From Deltaproteobacteria bacterium (GTDB lineage Bacteria > Desulfobacterota > Desulfuromonadia > Desulfuromonadales > BM103): 50,946 nt of DNA. The notes beneath the pieces are model-generated. The model was not told where the DNA came from. It ran no database searches and was given only the letters and a program-made list of their open reading frames with translations. The position numbers and the translations under genes are program-made. Below, piece by piece: positions 16,972 to 27,229 of this stretch; the stretch's first letter is position 1; each line of letters opens with the position of its first letter. Location of the stretch: NCBI GenBank assembly GCA_024636155.1, contig JAGXHM010000039.1, positions 1 through 50,946 of the forward strand. The letters are read 5' to 3'.

Positions 16972-17772
16972 TCAACGTCCTTCTTGCGGGGTGATTAAAG
17001 CTCCGGGGCTTGCCATGCTTTCCAGCAGTTGTTCGCCAATCCGGATCAGCGCACTCACGCGGTATTCGTACGCACGACCATTGTCGAGGCCGCGATCAAG
17101 TAGACGTGTCATCTGGAGCGGTTCGATGTTGACGGGAACAAGTGGAAACGGTCGTTTTGCCTGCCGGCGGTAAAGGTTATAGCCGACCAGTTCTGTCTCC
17201 TCGGGGAGCACAGGTGCCGTCCATTGCACGGTAACCTGCGCGTCGCCGGCTTCAACCCGCAAAGCTGTGGGTGATGGCGGCGGTTGTTGAGCTGCCAGAT
17301 GTATCGTTGCGGCTGGACTTTCTATGCCGCCAAGAGTGATCGGAACAATAGCGTAGCGATAGCCGTTGGCAGGACGAATATCCAGATCTCGCCAGTAAAT
17401 CCGGTCGCCGATACGTTGCCCCGGAGCGGGGTACCTGATGTCGAGTTCCGCTACTTCCATCTGTGGCTCGCGACAGGTCGGGCAATCTTCTGCTGCGTCA
17501 TAGACCAGGCGTTTGATGCGAAATCCGGTCAGGTCTGCTGCACTACCATTGCGATTATTCGTTGGGATCGTCCAGCCAAGTACGAAGAGGTTGCCCTGTT
17601 GCTGCAGGGTTACTTCGACCGGGGCTGTGAGTTGTATGGCAACTTTTGGCCGAACCGGGCCCTTTTTGCCGCAGGCAGCAAGCATCACAATCAAAAGGAG
17701 ACTGATTGTGATGAGGAACGCGGGACGCGGGACGCGGGACGTCGAAAACTTTGAGAAATAAAAAAACCTCAT
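16972..17772 (-). CDS. LptM-like lipoprotein with fibronectin type III-like domains
   Basis: 266 residues. A hydrophobic segment ends in the lipobox MLAAC (C34) followed by GKKGPVRPK, the short lysine/proline motif of LptM (YifL) lipoproteins. The mature part has a C-T-C pair (CPTC) near residue 88 and at least one Fn3-like beta sandwich with the strand pattern LRVEAGDAQVTVQWTAP...ELVGYNLYRR...YEYRVSAL. It starts 2 nt after the argH stop, so it is translationally coupled. Oddity: codons 10-18 (STSRVPRPA) are encoded by a GCGGGAC tandem repeat also found in nearby gaps, lengthening the signal-peptide n-region. Function unknown. Confidence 0.82.
   Translation of the reverse strand: MRFFYFSKFSTSRVPRPAFLITISLLLIVMLAACGKKGPVRPKVAIQLTAPVEVTLQQQGNLFVLGWTIPTNNRNGSAADLTGFRIKRLVYDAAEDCPTCREPQMEVAELDIRYPAPGQRIGDRIYWRDLDIRPANGYRYAIVPITLGGIESPAATIHLAAQQPPPSPTALRVEAGDAQVTVQWTAPVLPEETELVGYNLYRRQAKRPFPLVPVNIEPLQMTRLLDRGLDNGRAYEYRVSALIRIGEQLLESMASPGALITPQEGR
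17714..17740. repeat. Short dispersed repeat with 7-bp tandem unit inside the lipoprotein gene
   Basis: AGGAACGCGGGAC followed by two further GCGGGAC units (three copies at 17720-17726, 17727-17733 and 17734-17740). The 13-mer is the exact reverse complement of GTCCCGCGTTCCT at 19715-19727 and 21029-21041. Confidence 0.75.
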
Positions 17773-17774
17773 GT

Positions 17775-19157
17775 TTAACTTACCTTCAGGGCCTGGCGGG
17801 CAAGAACGAGCTCTTTTTCGACGGCCGAGCGGGCGGTGCCGCCGGTTGCCTTGCGAGCATTGACCGAAGCTTCAAGGGTCACATAATCGAAGATGTCGCT
17901 ATCAATATCGGTTGAGAATTGCTGGAATTCATCCAGAGTTAAAGTCGGAATATCCTTGCCGTTCTCGATACAATAACGCACGGTTTTGCCGACTACTTCA
18001 TGAGCGTTGCGGAATGGCAGACCCTTGCGGACCAGATAGTCGGCGATATCGGTGGCGGTGGAGAAGCCGCGCCCGGCGGCGATGCGCATCTGATCCGATT
18101 TAATTGTCATCTCGGCGATCATCTCGGCAAAGACCTTGAGCGAGCCGCGCACTGTGTCGATGGTGTCGAAGAGCGGCTCCTTGTCTTCCTGCATATCCTT
18201 GTTGTAGGCCAGCGGTAACGACTTCATCAGCGTCAGCAGGCTGACCAGATTGCCATAGACCCGGCCGGTTTTGCCACGTACCAGCTCCGGCACATCGGGA
18301 TTCTTCTTCTGTGGCATGATCGAACTGCCGGTACAGAAGCCATCCGAGAGGTCGATGAAGGCAAAGTCAGCGCTTGACCAGAGGATCAACTCTTCGGAGA
18401 GGCGCGACAGGTGCATCATCATGATTGAGGCAAAGCTGCAGAACTCAATGGCGAAGTCGCGATCGGAGACCGAGTCGAGACTGTTGCGCGTCACGCCAGC
18501 AAAGCCGAGCTGTTCGGCAACCCACTCGCGGTCAATGGGGAAGGTCGTTCCCGCCAGGGCACCGGCACCGAGTGGCATCAGGTTGAGTCGGCTGCGCAGA
18601 TCATGCAGACGTCCGGTATCCCGAGCCAGCATCTCTACGTAAGCGAGCATGTGATGCGAAAAGAGCACCGGCTGGGCGGTTTGCAGATGGGTATAGCCCG
18701 GCATGATGACATCGAGATTGGTCTCGGCCTGGTCGAGCAGGGCAGCTTGCAACTGCTTGAGAGCCTGTGAGATGGCATCAACTTCGTCGCGCAAGTAGAG
18801 GCGTACATCGAGTGCGACCTGGTCGTTACGAGAACGGGCGGTATGCAGCTTGCCGCCGACCGTGCCGATCTTTTCGATCAGACGCGCTTCGATATTCATA
18901 TGAATGTCTTCGCGGGCGACCGAAAAGATAAAGTTGTCAGCTTCGATTTCCGCAAGAATTTCGTTAAGACCTTGAATGATTGTTTCGGCTTCGTTGCCAG
19001 CGATGATCCCCTGGCGGGCGAGCATGCTGGCGTGGGTGACGGAGCCGAGAATGTCGTAACGGTACAGACGCTGGTCAAAATTAATCGAAGCTGTGAATTC
19101 TTCAACAAAGGCATCAGTCGGTTGGGTGAAACGTCCGGCCCAGAGTTTGTCACTCAT
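17775..19157 (-). CDS. argH: Argininosuccinate lyase
   Basis: 460 residues. Fumarase/aspartase superfamily with the flexible catalytic loop [15 protein letters not shown] near residue 280. N-terminal [20 protein letters not shown] and central [15 protein letters not shown] and [11 protein letters not shown] are all diagnostic of ArgH. It cleaves argininosuccinate into arginine and fumarate, the last step of arginine synthesis. The start is preceded by AGGGAAGAAAAG. It lies 46 nt after the Nudix gene and is coupled to the downstream lipoprotein. Confidence 0.97.
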   Translation of the reverse strand: MSDKLWAGRFTQPTDAFVEEFTASINFDQRLYRYDILGSVTHASMLARQGIIAGNEAETIIQGLNEILAEIEADNFIFSVAREDIHMNIEARLIEKIGTVGGKLHTARSRNDQVALDVRLYLRDEVDAISQALKQLQAALLDQAETNLDVIMPGYTHLQTAQPVLFSHHMLAYVEMLARDTGRLHDLRSRLNLMPLGAGALAGTTFPIDREWVAEQLGFAGVTRNSLDSVSDRDFAIEFCSFASIMMMHLSRLSEELILWSSADFAFIDLSDGFCTGSSIMPQKKNPDVPELVRGKTGRVYGNLVSLLTLMKSLPLAYNKDMQEDKEPLFDTIDTVRGSLKVFAEMIAEMTIKSDQMRIAAGRGFSTATDIADYLVRKGLPFRNAHEVVGKTVRYCIENGKDIPTLTLDEFQQFSTDIDSDIFDYVTLEASVNARKATGGTARSAVEKELVLARQALKVS

Positions 19158-19203
19158 GTTCTTTTCTTCCCTTACGATTTACAGCCTTGTACCTGCTGCA
19201 GGG

Positions 19204-19695
19204 CTATGATTGTTCGCTAATAATTCCAGCCTCATTGCGGTAAGTCAGTTCGTCGTCCGGTTGACCCGGATCCTGAAGCACCTCAGGATAGACTTGGGCA
19301 AGGATGTGTCGGGTGCCGGGTGTCATGTTGTATGTCGCCAGCAGGTTTGCCGGAACCCAGTCGGCTTCGGTTACTTCCTGGTCGTTCGGTTGCAGATCAA
19401 AAGTCAAAGGGCGTGCGCGATAATAGAGAATCACGTAGTGATCGTTATTGTCGCCCACAGCAACGTGCTCGTAAACATCGAGCAGGCCTACAATGTGAAC
19501 CTTGAGATTGACCTCTTCCTGTACTTCGCGGTGCAACGCCTCCAGTAGTGGTTCACCGTGATCAACCTTACCTCCTGGCATAACCCATTGACCACAGAAA
19601 GGCTCAATGCAACGCCGGGTCAGCAGGACGCGTTCCTGATCGTCGATGATACAGGCGACGACCGAGGTTTTGATCGATTGTTTTTTGAAGTCCAT
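19204..19695 (-). CDS. Nudix hydrolase
   Basis: 163 residues. A complete Nudix box, GX5EX7REVXEEX, is seen as GKVDHGEPLLEALHREVQEE (about 42-61). It is preceded by the usual strand RCIEPFCGQWVMPGG. Nudix enzymes hydrolyse nucleoside diphosphates linked to another moiety; the substrate cannot be predicted. It sits between argG and argH in the same direction, with a 38-nt gap to argG that contains the GTCCCGCGTTCCT repeat. The link to arginine synthesis is positional only; a housecleaning role is as likely. Confidence 0.92.
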   Translation of the reverse strand: MDFKKQSIKTSVVACIIDDQERVLLTRRCIEPFCGQWVMPGGKVDHGEPLLEALHREVQEEVNLKVHIVGLLDVYEHVAVGDNNDHYVILYYRARPLTFDLQPNDQEVTEADWVPANLLATYNMTPGTRHILAQVYPEVLQDPGQPDDELTYRNEAGIISEQS

Positions 19696-19714
19696 AAAAA
19701 TCTTTCCCTGCCGT

Positions 19715-19727
19715 GTCCCGCGTTCCT
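19715..19727. repeat. GTCCCGCGTTCCT repeat in the argG-Nudix gap
   Basis: This exact 13-mer is shared with 21029-21041 and, inverted, with 17714-17726. It fills much of the 38-nt gap between two genes of the arginine run. Confidence 0.65.
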
Positions 19728-19733
19728 CGTCCC

Positions 19734-20954
19734 TTATTTTTTCGCTTCTCTCTGCAACGCTGCAATGCGCAGGCGTAGAGCGTTGAGCTTGATGAAGCCT
19801 TCGGCGTCGGCCTGGTTGTAGACTTCATCCGCTTCGAAAGTGGCGAAGTCGACGTTGAACAGGCTGTCGGTGGCCGAGTCGCGACCGACCACGCGGCAAT
19901 GGCCTTTGTAGAGCTTGATGCGTGCCTTGCCATTGACGTTCTGCTGGGTCTGGTCGATCAGGGCTTGCAATGCCAGGCGCTCGGGAGCGAACCAGAAGCC
20001 GTTGTAGATCATGCTGGCATAGCTGGGGATCAGCGAATCACGCAGATGCATAACTTCGCGGTCCATGGTGATCGATTCCACGCCGCGGTGTGCCTCTTCG
20101 AGAATGGTGCCGCCAGGTGTCTCGTAAACGCCACGGCTCTTCATGCCGACAAAGCGGTTCTCAAGCAGGTCGACCCGTCCGATGCCGTGACGTCCGCCGA
20201 TCTCATTGAGTTTGGCAAGCAGGTTAGCTGGCGACAGACGCTCACCGTTGACGGCTACAGCGTCGCCTTTTTCGAACTCAATCTCGACATATTCTGGTTG
20301 GTCTGGCGCGTCTTCCGGCCGCACGGTCAGTACGTACATCTCTTCCGGAGCTTCGGCCCAGGGGTTCTCAAGCACATCGCCTTCGAAGGAAATGTGTAGC
20401 AGGTTGCGGTCGGAACTCCACGGAAACTTCTTGCTGGTTGGCACCGGGATGCCGTGCTTGCGGGCATATTCCTCGAGAGCTGTCCGACTGTTCATGTCCC
20501 ACTCGCGCCATGGCGCGATGACCTTGACCGCCGGGTCAAAGTGGTAGTACGCGATTTCGAAGCGGACCTGATCGTTGCCTTTGCCGGTGGCACCGTGGGA
20601 AACTGCGTCAGCACCTTCCTGGCGGGCAATGTCCATCTGTGCCTTGGCGATCAGCGGCCGGGCGATCGAGGTGCCGAGAAAATAGCGACCTTCGTAGATA
20701 GCATTGGCGCGGAACATCGGGAAGACGAAGTCGCGAGTGAACTCCTCACGCAAGTCAAGAATGTGGCAGGCGCTTGCGCCGGTCTTCTTGGCTTTTTCCG
20801 GGATGCCGTCGAGTTCTTCCCCTTGACCGAGGTCAGCCGAAAAAGCGATGACTTCACAATCGTATTCTTCGACCAGCCATTTGAGAATGATCGAAGTATC
20901 AAGTCCCCCGGAATAGGCGAGGACAACTTTTTTAATAGAACCCTTTTTAGACAT
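19734..20954 (-). CDS. argG: Argininosuccinate synthase
   Basis: 406 residues. The ATP-pyrophosphatase P-loop AYSGGLDTS lies at about 13-21. [13 protein letters not shown] and the citrulline/aspartate-binding [11 protein letters not shown] segment follow. It joins citrulline and aspartate with ATP to form argininosuccinate. AAGGAGAAA precedes the ATG. It is upstream of the Nudix gene and argH in the same direction. Confidence 0.97.
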   Translation of the reverse strand: MSKKGSIKKVVLAYSGGLDTSIILKWLVEEYDCEVIAFSADLGQGEELDGIPEKAKKTGASACHILDLREEFTRDFVFPMFRANAIYEGRYFLGTSIARPLIAKAQMDIARQEGADAVSHGATGKGNDQVRFEIAYYHFDPAVKVIAPWREWDMNSRTALEEYARKHGIPVPTSKKFPWSSDRNLLHISFEGDVLENPWAEAPEEMYVLTVRPEDAPDQPEYVEIEFEKGDAVAVNGERLSPANLLAKLNEIGGRHGIGRVDLLENRFVGMKSRGVYETPGGTILEEAHRGVESITMDREVMHLRDSLIPSYASMIYNGFWFAPERLALQALIDQTQQNVNGKARIKLYKGHCRVVGRDSATDSLFNVDFATFEADEVYNQADAEGFIKLNALRLRIAALQREAKK

Positions 20955-21028
20955 TTTCGTGTTTCTCCTTAGATTGACGGATTATGGTTCACTGATCGCT
21001 TGTGAGGTTTTCGCATTCCTCATCTTGC

Positions 21029-21041
21029 GTCCCGCGTTCCT
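21029..21041. repeat. GTCCCGCGTTCCT repeat in the RDD-argG gap
   Basis: An identical copy of the 13-mer at 19715-19727, reaching to the stop codon of the RDD-protein gene. Confidence 0.6.
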
Positions 21042-21819
21042 AAAGCTTTACAACGTACGTATCGGCAATTTTATCGTGCAGTCCTTGCTTCTGACTGTCG
21101 AAGGCGACCATCAGATAGCCGATGCCAAGCAGGATGCCGGAAACAAACTTACCAAGCACCTCGCGTAATGCTGCGCGGCCATAGCTGGGTTGACTGCCGT
21201 CGGTGCGAATAACCTTGATGCGCAGTGCCATCTTGCCCGGAGTCTGTCCACAGTAACCGGTAAAGAAGACAGCATAACCGATACTGAGTGACGCACCGAA
21301 CAGCCAGATAACCATGCTTACCGCCGGGTCACCCTCCACAGCAATTCCCAGCATGCTGATAATCAGGCCGATCAACAGGCTGAGTACGAGCTGTACTGCC
21401 GCCAGCAGGAAGGAGTCGAGCAGAGAAGCAACCACGCGGATCCAGAAGCCTGCTTTAGGTAGAGACTGAGGCGTTGGACACACGGCGCTGCGACGCAATT
21501 CCGCGAGATTGTCGTTCATCGTGTCAACGACTTTTGGTGTCTGGCCGTTTTCTTCTCTCTGCGCCTGAAATTTTGAGTAAATAACCCCGCAACTTTTACA
21601 TCGGTCGCTCTTCTCTTGCATGAGACCACAGACCGGGCAGCTGATCTGCTCTGGTCGGGCAGACTCCGATGTTGCCCCTCTTGGGTTGGCAGAGAGTGCC
21701 GACTTATCAAAGTTAAAACCCTGACTGCAATTTGGGCAGCTTACCTTGACCGGGCGATCTGGCACTTTGGCTGGATCGACCGTTTTGGAAAAATTACAAT
21801 ATGGACAGATGATTTCCAT
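21040..21819 (-). CDS. RDD-family membrane protein with N-terminal zinc ribbons
   Basis: 259 residues. The first 35 residues form an MJ0042-type zinc-binding segment (C5, C8, C28, C31). A second four-cysteine ribbon follows (C61, C64, C74, C77: CPVC...CKSC). From about 125 onward is an RDD domain with hydrophobic helices (VVASLLDSFLLAAVQLVLSL, VIWLFGASLSIGYAVFFTGY) and the family's GQTPGKMALRIKVI strand. RDD proteins are integral inner-membrane proteins, some implicated in ion or osmolyte transport; no function is established for this type. It lies between argF and argG, apparently in the operon but unrelated to arginine synthesis by any visible feature. Confidence 0.88.
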   Translation of the reverse strand: MEIICPYCNFSKTVDPAKVPDRPVKVSCPNCSQGFNFDKSALSANPRGATSESARPEQISCPVCGLMQEKSDRCKSCGVIYSKFQAQREENGQTPKVVDTMNDNLAELRRSAVCPTPQSLPKAGFWIRVVASLLDSFLLAAVQLVLSLLIGLIISMLGIAVEGDPAVSMVIWLFGASLSIGYAVFFTGYCGQTPGKMALRIKVIRTDGSQPSYGRAALREVLGKFVSGILLGIGYLMVAFDSQKQGLHDKIADTYVVKL

Positions 21820-21872
21820 CTAGTTTCCTGTTGTTTTTGGTCGCGAGCTTTGTTGCGCTGTGCGTCACTCGT

Positions 21873-22790
21873 TTATTTGGTTTGACTCATCAATGTTGCC
21901 ATGATGGCTTTCTGCACATGCAGACGATTTTCGGCTTCATCGTAGATGATCGCATGACGACTCTCCATGACTTCGTCGGTGATTTCTTCATCACGATGGG
22001 CAGGCAGGCAGTGCATAACCACACAATCAGGGTCGGCAAGTGCAACCAGCTCCATGTTGATCTGGTAGCCGACGAAAGCTTTTGCGCGTTCCTGTTGCTC
22101 AGCTTCCTGGCCCATGCTGGCCCAGACATCGGTGTTCAAGACCTGAGCACCACGTGCCGCTTCGCGTGGGTCATTGGTGTAGAGAATCCTGGCGTTGGCA
22201 TCGGCCGCCCGCTTGCAGACGTCGGCATCCGGCTCGTAACCGAGCGGAGTGGCGACGCGCAGCTCGAAACCGAACACAGAGGCGGCGTTGATCCAGCTGT
22301 TGGCCATATTGTTGCCGTCACCAATCCAGCAGTAGGAAAGCTCGCGATAGTTCTCTTTGTGCTCACTGACGGTGAAAAGGTCAGCCATGATCTGACAAGG
22401 GTGATAGCTGTCGGTCAAGCCGTTGATGACCGGCACAGAACTGTATCGGGCAAATTCTTCGACAGCCTGCTGCGAGTAGGTGCGGATCATAACGCCGTCA
22501 ACATAGCGGGCCATGCAGCGGGCAGTATCCTTGATCGGTTCACCGCGACCCATCTGCGTGTTGCCAGAGGCCAGGAAAAGTGCGTGTCCACCCAATTGGA
22601 ACATACCCGCTTCGAAGGAAACGCGGGTTCGTGTTGAGCTCTTTTCGAAGAGCATGGCGAGGGTTTTTCCTGCCAACAGGTGATGTTGTAATCCAGCCTT
22701 CTGTTTCGATTTCAAGTCGCTGGTCAGCGCAAAGATGTTTTCCAGAGCTTCGAGGCTCCAGTCGCTGAGACAGAGAAAATCCTTATTCAC
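21873..22790 (-). CDS. argF: Ornithine carbamoyltransferase
   Basis: 305 residues. The carbamoyl-phosphate-binding motif SSTRTRVSFE lies at 51-60. SGNTQMGRGEP is followed by the ornithine-binding HCLPAHRDEE near residue 262. It makes citrulline from ornithine and carbamoyl phosphate. GTG start (GTG AAT AAG GAT) at 22790. A 246-nt repeat-containing gap separates it from argD. Confidence 0.97.
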   Translation of the reverse strand: MNKDFLCLSDWSLEALENIFALTSDLKSKQKAGLQHHLLAGKTLAMLFEKSSTRTRVSFEAGMFQLGGHALFLASGNTQMGRGEPIKDTARCMARYVDGVMIRTYSQQAVEEFARYSSVPVINGLTDSYHPCQIMADLFTVSEHKENYRELSYCWIGDGNNMANSWINAASVFGFELRVATPLGYEPDADVCKRAADANARILYTNDPREAARGAQVLNTDVWASMGQEAEQQERAKAFVGYQINMELVALADPDCVVMHCLPAHRDEEITDEVMESRHAIIYDEAENRLHVQKAIMATLMSQTK

Positions 22791-22849
22791 GGTAGTGACT
22801 CCTTAAAATGAGGGCTACAAGACTACAATCAAATCAAAGTCTATAGCCA

Positions 22850-23000
22850 TTTCAACACAAAGGCGCAAAGGTTAAAAGAAAGGGCACAAAGAAAACCCTG
22901 CAAGAACAAAATTCATAAACCGAACGTAGGTAAGAAGCTGAGAGCTTAATCTTTTTATGCCTTAAAGCTTTTCCTTTGCGTCATTGCGTTACGCTTTTAG
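22850..23000. repeat. Palindromic repeat copy in the argD-argF gap
   Basis: CAACACAAAGGCGCAAAGGTT and GGGCACAAAGAAAACC at the left face CTTTTCCTTTGCGTCATTGCGTTACGC at the right. They are imperfect inverted arms of the CAAAG/CTTTG family. No gene is seen in 22791-23036. Confidence 0.6.
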
Positions 23001-23036
23001 GCTTTTGCAGACAACACAATTACCTTTGTTTGCTAT

Positions 23037-24251
23037 TCAACTGGCATGATCCCCTGAATCAACGGTTGCCAGTACTTCATCCAGGATTGCCATCGCTTCA
23101 TCGATTTCAGTCCGGTTGACGATCAGCGGTGGCAGAAAGCGTAATACGTTGCCAACCGTACAATTGATCAGTAGACCACGTTCCATGGCTGCGTTGACTA
23201 ATGCTCCCCCTTCAATGCTTAGTTCCATGCCGATAATCAGTCCACGGCCGCGAACTTGCTTGATAAAGGAGTATTTGTTTTGCAGTTGCAAAAGCTGTTG
23301 GGTCAGGTAGTCGCCCATGGTCCGACAATTGTCGAGAACGCCGTCGTTGACTATCGTCTGCATTGCTGCCAGGGCTGCGGCGCAGACCAGCGGGTTACCG
23401 CCGAAGGTGGAACCGTGGGTGCCTGGGCTGAGTCTATTGGCTAGCTGCTCAGTGGTTAGCATGGCGCCGATTGGTGGGCCTCCAGCCAAGGCTTTAGCTA
23501 TCGTTAAAATGTCGGGTGCAACCCCTTCATGCTCGTGCGCCCAGAGAGTTCCGGTTCTGCCACATCCGACCTGGACCTCATCGTAGACCAGCAACAGGTC
23601 AAATTCGTCGCAGATCTCACGGACGGCTTTGAGATAGCCAGGTGGTGGCACGTTGACCCCCCCCTCGCCCTGCACTGGCTCTAACATGATTGCACTGATG
23701 TTTGGCGTTATTGCCTGGCGCATTGCTTCCAGATCGCCGAAAGCCACGTATCTGAAGCCGGGGACCAGTGGTGTAAAACCGGCCTTGACCTTGTCCTGAC
23801 CGGTCGCACTGATCGTGCCAATGGTGCGGCCATGGAAGGAGGCGAGCGCGGTGATCACATCGAAGCGGTCTTCGCCGTATTTCTCACGGCTGTGTTTACG
23901 CACCAGTTTCATCGCCGCCTCATTGGCTTCGGCGCCTGAATTGCAGAAGAAAGCCCGATCGGCAAAGGAGTGTTCACAGAGCCATTCTGCCAACTCGATC
24001 TGTTGCGGGATGTGGTAATAGTTGGAACAGTGCAACAAACGGCCCGCTTGCTCTTGCAGCGCAGCAACCACTTTCGGATGACAGTGGCCAAGATTGTTGA
24101 CCGCCACCCCAGCAAGGAAGTCGAGATAGACCTTGCCATCGACATCCCACAGACGACAGCCTTCACCGCGCTGAGCGACAATTGGGAAGCGCCCGTAGGT
24201 TTACATGACGTGCTTGTCTGCTCTGTTGATCCACTCTTCTGAACGACTCAT
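23037..24251 (-). pseudogene. argD: Acetylornithine aminotransferase gene with in-frame TAA at codon 17
   Basis: The complete 404-codon argD frame runs from ATG 24251 (MSRSEEWINRADKHVM) to 23037, but codon 17 is TAA at 24203-24201, immediately before TYGRFPIVAQRGEGCRLWD. Everything after it is intact: the PLP pocket LLVYDEVQVGCGRTG, the Schiff-base lysine in ILTIAKALAGGPPIGA, and THGSTFGGNPL. A single base change from a lysine codon (AAA) would explain it. The only downstream start of note is GTG at 24107, which would remove 48 residues. The product normally transaminates N-acetylglutamate semialdehyde with glutamate. Flanking argB, argF, argG and argH are intact, so this may be a recent mutation or a sequencing error. 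Confidence 0.8.
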
Positions 24252-24298
24252 TTTGATACCCACAAATTATAAGTATGTTTTTCTTTTACAACCTGGAT

Positions 24299-25192
<894 letters not shown>

Positions 25193-25204
25193 TTACACTC
25201 CGGT

Positions 25205-26530
25205 TTACAGGATATAGCGCGATAGATCCTCGTTGTCAGCAATTGCAGAAAGACGCTCGTGCACAAAGGCCGCATCGATAGGGAAACTTCTTTCCGATCG
25301 CTCCGGGGCGTTGAAAGACAACTCCTCAAGCAGAGTCTCCATGATCGTGTGCAAGCGTCTGGCGCCGATGTTCTCGGTCCGTTGATTAACGCTGGCCGCA
25401 GTCTTGGCAATCTCTCTGATTGCGTCTTCACTGAATTCCAGGTTGATGCCTTCTGTCGCCATAAGCGCTTGATACTGACGGATCAGGGCATTGTGAGGCT
25501 CCGTCAAGATCCTGACAAAATCGGCTTCTTCGAGACTGTCGAGTTCAACCCGGATCGGGAAACGCCCCTGCAATTCCGGAATCAGGTCCGAGGGCTTGGC
25601 GACATGAAAGGCACCAGCCGCAATGAAGAGGATATGGTCGGTCTTGATCGGGCCATACTTAGTGATAACCGTACTTCCTTCGACAATCGGTAGTATGTCG
25701 CGTTGTACTCCCTCGCGGGAGACTTCTGGGCCATGGCCCCCTTCACGGCTGGCGATCTTGTCGATCTCATCGATAAAGATGATGCCGTTTTGTTCAGTGC
25801 GCTCTTTGGCCAGGGTCTGGACTTTGTCCATGTCGACCAGCTTTTCGGCCTCGATTTCAATCAGCAGTTCCTGAGCTTCAGACACCTTCATGCGGCGTTT
25901 CTTGGTTTTGTGTGGAAAGATATTGCCAAACATCTCCTTGATGTTGAAGCCCATCTCTTCGGGGCCTTGCGGTCCAAAAACCTGCATGCTCGGCATCTGG
26001 GTATCTTGCGTTTCGACTTCGACCATACGTTCGTTGAGTTCACCCATGCGCAGCAGTCGGCGCAGTTTGTCGCGAGTCGTGCTACTGCCCTCTTTGGCGT
26101 CCTCCAGATTTTTCTCTCCTGGCAGCAGCATGTCGAGCAGACGCTCCTCAGCCAGGTCCTCCGCTTTGATCCGCTGGCTTTTCGACTCCTCGGCTTTGAC
26201 CATTGCGATGGCCAGTTCGACCAGATCGCGCACCATGCTTTCGACATCGCGGCCGACGTAACCGACCTCGGTGAACTTGCTGGCTTCGACCTTGATAAAC
26301 GGGGCCTGGGCCAATCTTGCCAGCCGTCTGGCGATCTCGGTTTTGCCGACACCGGTCGGACCGATCATGATGATGTTCTTTGGCGCAATCTCTTCGCGGA
26401 GATCCGATTCAACATGCTGCCGGCGCCAGCGATTGCGCAGGGCGACCGCGACGGCACGCTTGGCGTTGTTTTGACCGACGATATAGCGATCGAGCTCGGA
26501 GACGATCTCTCGAGGGGTAAAATTGTTCAC
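25205..26530 (-). CDS. hslU: HslUV protease ATPase subunit
   Basis: 441 residues, the usual length. AAA+ protein beginning with the HslU/ClpX-type [16 protein letters not shown], Walker A GPTGVGKT (57-64), Walker [13 protein letters not shown], and an I-domain insertion between them. The C-terminus [10 protein letters not shown]-like ([10 protein letters not shown]) docks into HslV to activate it. It unfolds substrates for the HslV chamber in the cytoplasm. GTG start overlapping the hslV stop (GTGA), so translation is coupled. Confidence 0.97.
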   Translation of the reverse strand: MNNFTPREIVSELDRYIVGQNNAKRAVAVALRNRWRRQHVESDLREEIAPKNIIMIGPTGVGKTEIARRLARLAQAPFIKVEASKFTEVGYVGRDVESMVRDLVELAIAMVKAEESKSQRIKAEDLAEERLLDMLLPGEKNLEDAKEGSSTTRDKLRRLLRMGELNERMVEVETQDTQMPSMQVFGPQGPEEMGFNIKEMFGNIFPHKTKKRRMKVSEAQELLIEIEAEKLVDMDKVQTLAKERTEQNGIIFIDEIDKIASREGGHGPEVSREGVQRDILPIVEGSTVITKYGPIKTDHILFIAAGAFHVAKPSDLIPELQGRFPIRVELDSLEEADFVRILTEPHNALIRQYQALMATEGINLEFSEDAIREIAKTAASVNQRTENIGARRLHTIMETLLEELSFNAPERSERSFPIDAAFVHERLSAIADNEDLSRYIL

Positions 26531-27057
26531 GATAGGGTCTCCACGATGATCCGGTCGTTGGTATAAACACAGATCTCAGCAGCAATCTTCAATGACTCCT
26601 CGGCAATCTGGGCCATCGATAATTCCGTATGGCTGGTCAGGGCACGTGCGGCCGCCTGGGCAAAGGTGCCGCCGGAGCCGATCGCCGCGATGCCGTGTTC
26701 CGGCTCGATTACGTCTCCGACTCCTGAGAGCACAAGTGTCGTTTCTCGGTCGGCAACGATAAGCAACGCTTCAAGGTGGCGAAGAATGCGGTCTTTACGC
26801 CAGTCCTTGGCAAGTTCGACTGCTGCCCGTTGCAGGTTGCCGCGATACTCCTGCAGCTTGGCATCAAACTTTTCAAAGAGGGTGAAGGCGTCGGCTGTAC
26901 TGCCTGCAAACCCAGCAATGACCTGGTCGTCATACATGCGGCGGAGTTTCCTGGCCGTATGCTTCATGACGGTGTTGCCAAGACTGACCTGACCGTCGCC
27001 AGCCATGGCAACTTCGGTGCCGCGTCGCACGCAAAGAATGGTTGTTCCCTTGAACAT
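26527..27057 (-). CDS. hslV: HslUV protease peptidase subunit
   Basis: 176 residues. Proteasome-type N-terminal nucleophile hydrolase beginning [13 protein letters not shown]. Thr5 is expected to become the catalytic N-terminal threonine after loss of a 4-residue propeptide. [23 protein letters not shown] and [14 protein letters not shown] are diagnostic. It forms a double hexamer capped by HslU. It is first in the hslVU-argB... run, with a plausible promoter about 50-75 nt upstream. Confidence 0.97.
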   Translation of the reverse strand: MFKGTTILCVRRGTEVAMAGDGQVSLGNTVMKHTARKLRRMYDDQVIAGFAGSTADAFTLFEKFDAKLQEYRGNLQRAAVELAKDWRKDRILRHLEALLIVADRETTLVLSGVGDVIEPEHGIAAIGSGGTFAQAAARALTSHTELSMAQIAEESLKIAAEICVYTNDRIIVETLS

Positions 27058-27105
27058 CTTGACCCCTTCGTTAAAGTTTTCTGTAACCCAGCGAAAAATG
27101 CTGTA

Positions 27106-27133
27106 AATATAACATAAGCTTGTAAACAGACAA
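27106..27133 (-). promoter_or_regulatory. Candidate promoter upstream of hslV
   Basis: On the minus strand TTGTCT (27133-27128) and TATATT (27111-27106) are 16 bp apart, about 50 nt before the hslV start codon. It has a good -10 and moderate -35. No heat-shock sigma32 consensus was seen. Confidence 0.5.
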
Positions 27134-27229
27134 AGGAAAATGGCTGCTACCGGTTAAGATGTCAGGGCTGGAAATTTATCGTGAAACAGGTGAGTGTCAG
27201 GCAAGAAAAGGCACATTTCTCAACTGCTG

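Noticed and set aside
24201-24203. Recoding of the argD stop as selenocysteine or pyrrolysine
   Set aside because: The codon is TAA, not TGA or TAG, so neither known recoding applies.
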